Source: Porites lobata
Lineage: Eukaryota; Cnidaria; Anthozoa; Scleractinia; Poritidae
Length of the DNA: 64,000 bases
Reading direction: 5' to 3'
Assembly (NCBI GenBank): GCA_942486035.1
Contig: CALNXK010000297.1
Coordinates: forward strand, 187,501 to 251,500
The notes under the pieces are model-generated. The model ran no database searches. It worked only from the letters and a program-made list of their open reading frames with translations, and had not been told where the DNA came from. This document shows, one piece after another, positions 63,615-64,000 of the stretch. How positions within the stretch are numbered: position 1 is the stretch's first letter; every line of letters begins with the position of its first letter. A program made the translations under genes and the position numbers.

Positions 63615-64000
63615 ACAAAAACTCAGTTTTTATTGTACAATCAAAGACGACTATAGCCCTTCGCCGTACCTAGTTTTATCAAGAAAAAGCCCTTCGAGAA
63701 AAGCATTAGTTAGATTTAGAATGAGTAGTCATCAACTTAGAATTGAAACAGGTAGATACGAAAAAATCCATCGCGATGAAAGGATATGTTACTCTTGTAC
63801 AAGTAACAAAATTGAAGATGAAAGTCATTTCTTACTAGAATGTAAGGCTTATTTTCAGATCAGAGACACATTTTTCTCCAAGCTAGAAACTAAAATACCT
63901 GACTTCAAATCACTTTCACACGATACTTTAATATCTCTTCTTATGAATTCTTCTGATTATTTCATTAACTGTCAATTAGTTTCATGTATCTTACAATGCC
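63615..64000 (+). mobile_element. Same LINE 3' end, copy D, cut by window edge
   Basis: The same truncated LINE lies at the same site after tgcgtacttc. The open frame and zinc-knuckle cysteines are retained, with a few substitutions from 5024-5479. The 3' tail and right target duplication lie beyond the window. Confidence 0.75.

Larger units (their letters stand above)
48100..64000. repeat. Array unit 3: H + type I, incomplete
   Basis: Block H (48.1-57.72 kb), slightly more diverged than the first two, then the TTAA element, then a type I block resembling window positions 1-5400. It contains gene D and runs past the window. Confidence 0.65.

Noticed and set aside
1..64000. CRISPR array, prophage, bacterial operons or viral genes
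   Set aside because: The tandem repeats are kilobase-scale or degenerate minisatellites without spacer architecture. No operon-like coding density and no viral hallmark gene is seen.

Overview
The window is eukaryotic nuclear DNA. It is AT-rich, has intron-split genes with GT..AG borders, holds many short inverted-repeat elements (MITEs), and carries a LINE tail and a tRNA-derived SINE head. The repeat types, the low gene density and a lifeguard/TMBIM exon suggest a cnidarian, probably an anthozoan such as a coral. That assignment is inference; no marker gene fixes the species.

The whole window is a head-to-tail tandem array. Its gene is a small secreted-protein gene on the + strand with four coding exons: a short leader exon, exon 2, exon 3 and exon 4. 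The complete copy (37462-42932) reads as 203 residues: a signal peptide, then three segments with the spacing of a beta-trefoil of FGF/IL-1 type. The fold call is my inference. Four copies are seen. A is cut by the left edge (exons 3-4 at 438-568 and 3950-4207). B (19011-24464) has a one-base frameshift in exon 4. C is open throughout. D (55370-62793) has a different one-base frameshift in exon 4.

The array is a mosaic. A homogeneous block H (about 11.2-21.37, 29.65-39.82 and 48.1-57.72 kb) contains the promoter, leader exon and exon 2. It alternates with two diverged versions of the block holding exons 3-4: type I (1-11.2 kb and 59.28-64 kb) and type II (21.37-29.65 and 39.82-48.1 kb). The order is I-H-II-H-II-H-I. 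The two central H+II units of about 18.45 kb differ mainly by one-base and homopolymer changes, so they are either a very recent duplication or an assembly artefact. Between types I and II, exons 3-4 differ far more than the introns and 3' flank beside them, which looks like diversifying selection on the secreted protein.

Each spacer also carries the last exon of a lifeguard/TMBIM (Bax-inhibitor-1 family) gene (9277-9429, 28158-28307, 46629-46778) and, on the - strand, a broken hAT/ZMYM1-like transposase relic. Much of the rest is nested MITEs. Their target duplications can be read directly because another copy in the window supplies the empty site: a TA element at 1640/60571, an ATT element at 2414, TTA elements at 21027/39483/57392, a TTAA element at 57726-59277, a 6-bp-TSD family at 10568/26824/45293, and a LINE with a 10-bp TSD at 5024. 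No rRNA, CRISPR, bacterial or viral gene was seen.
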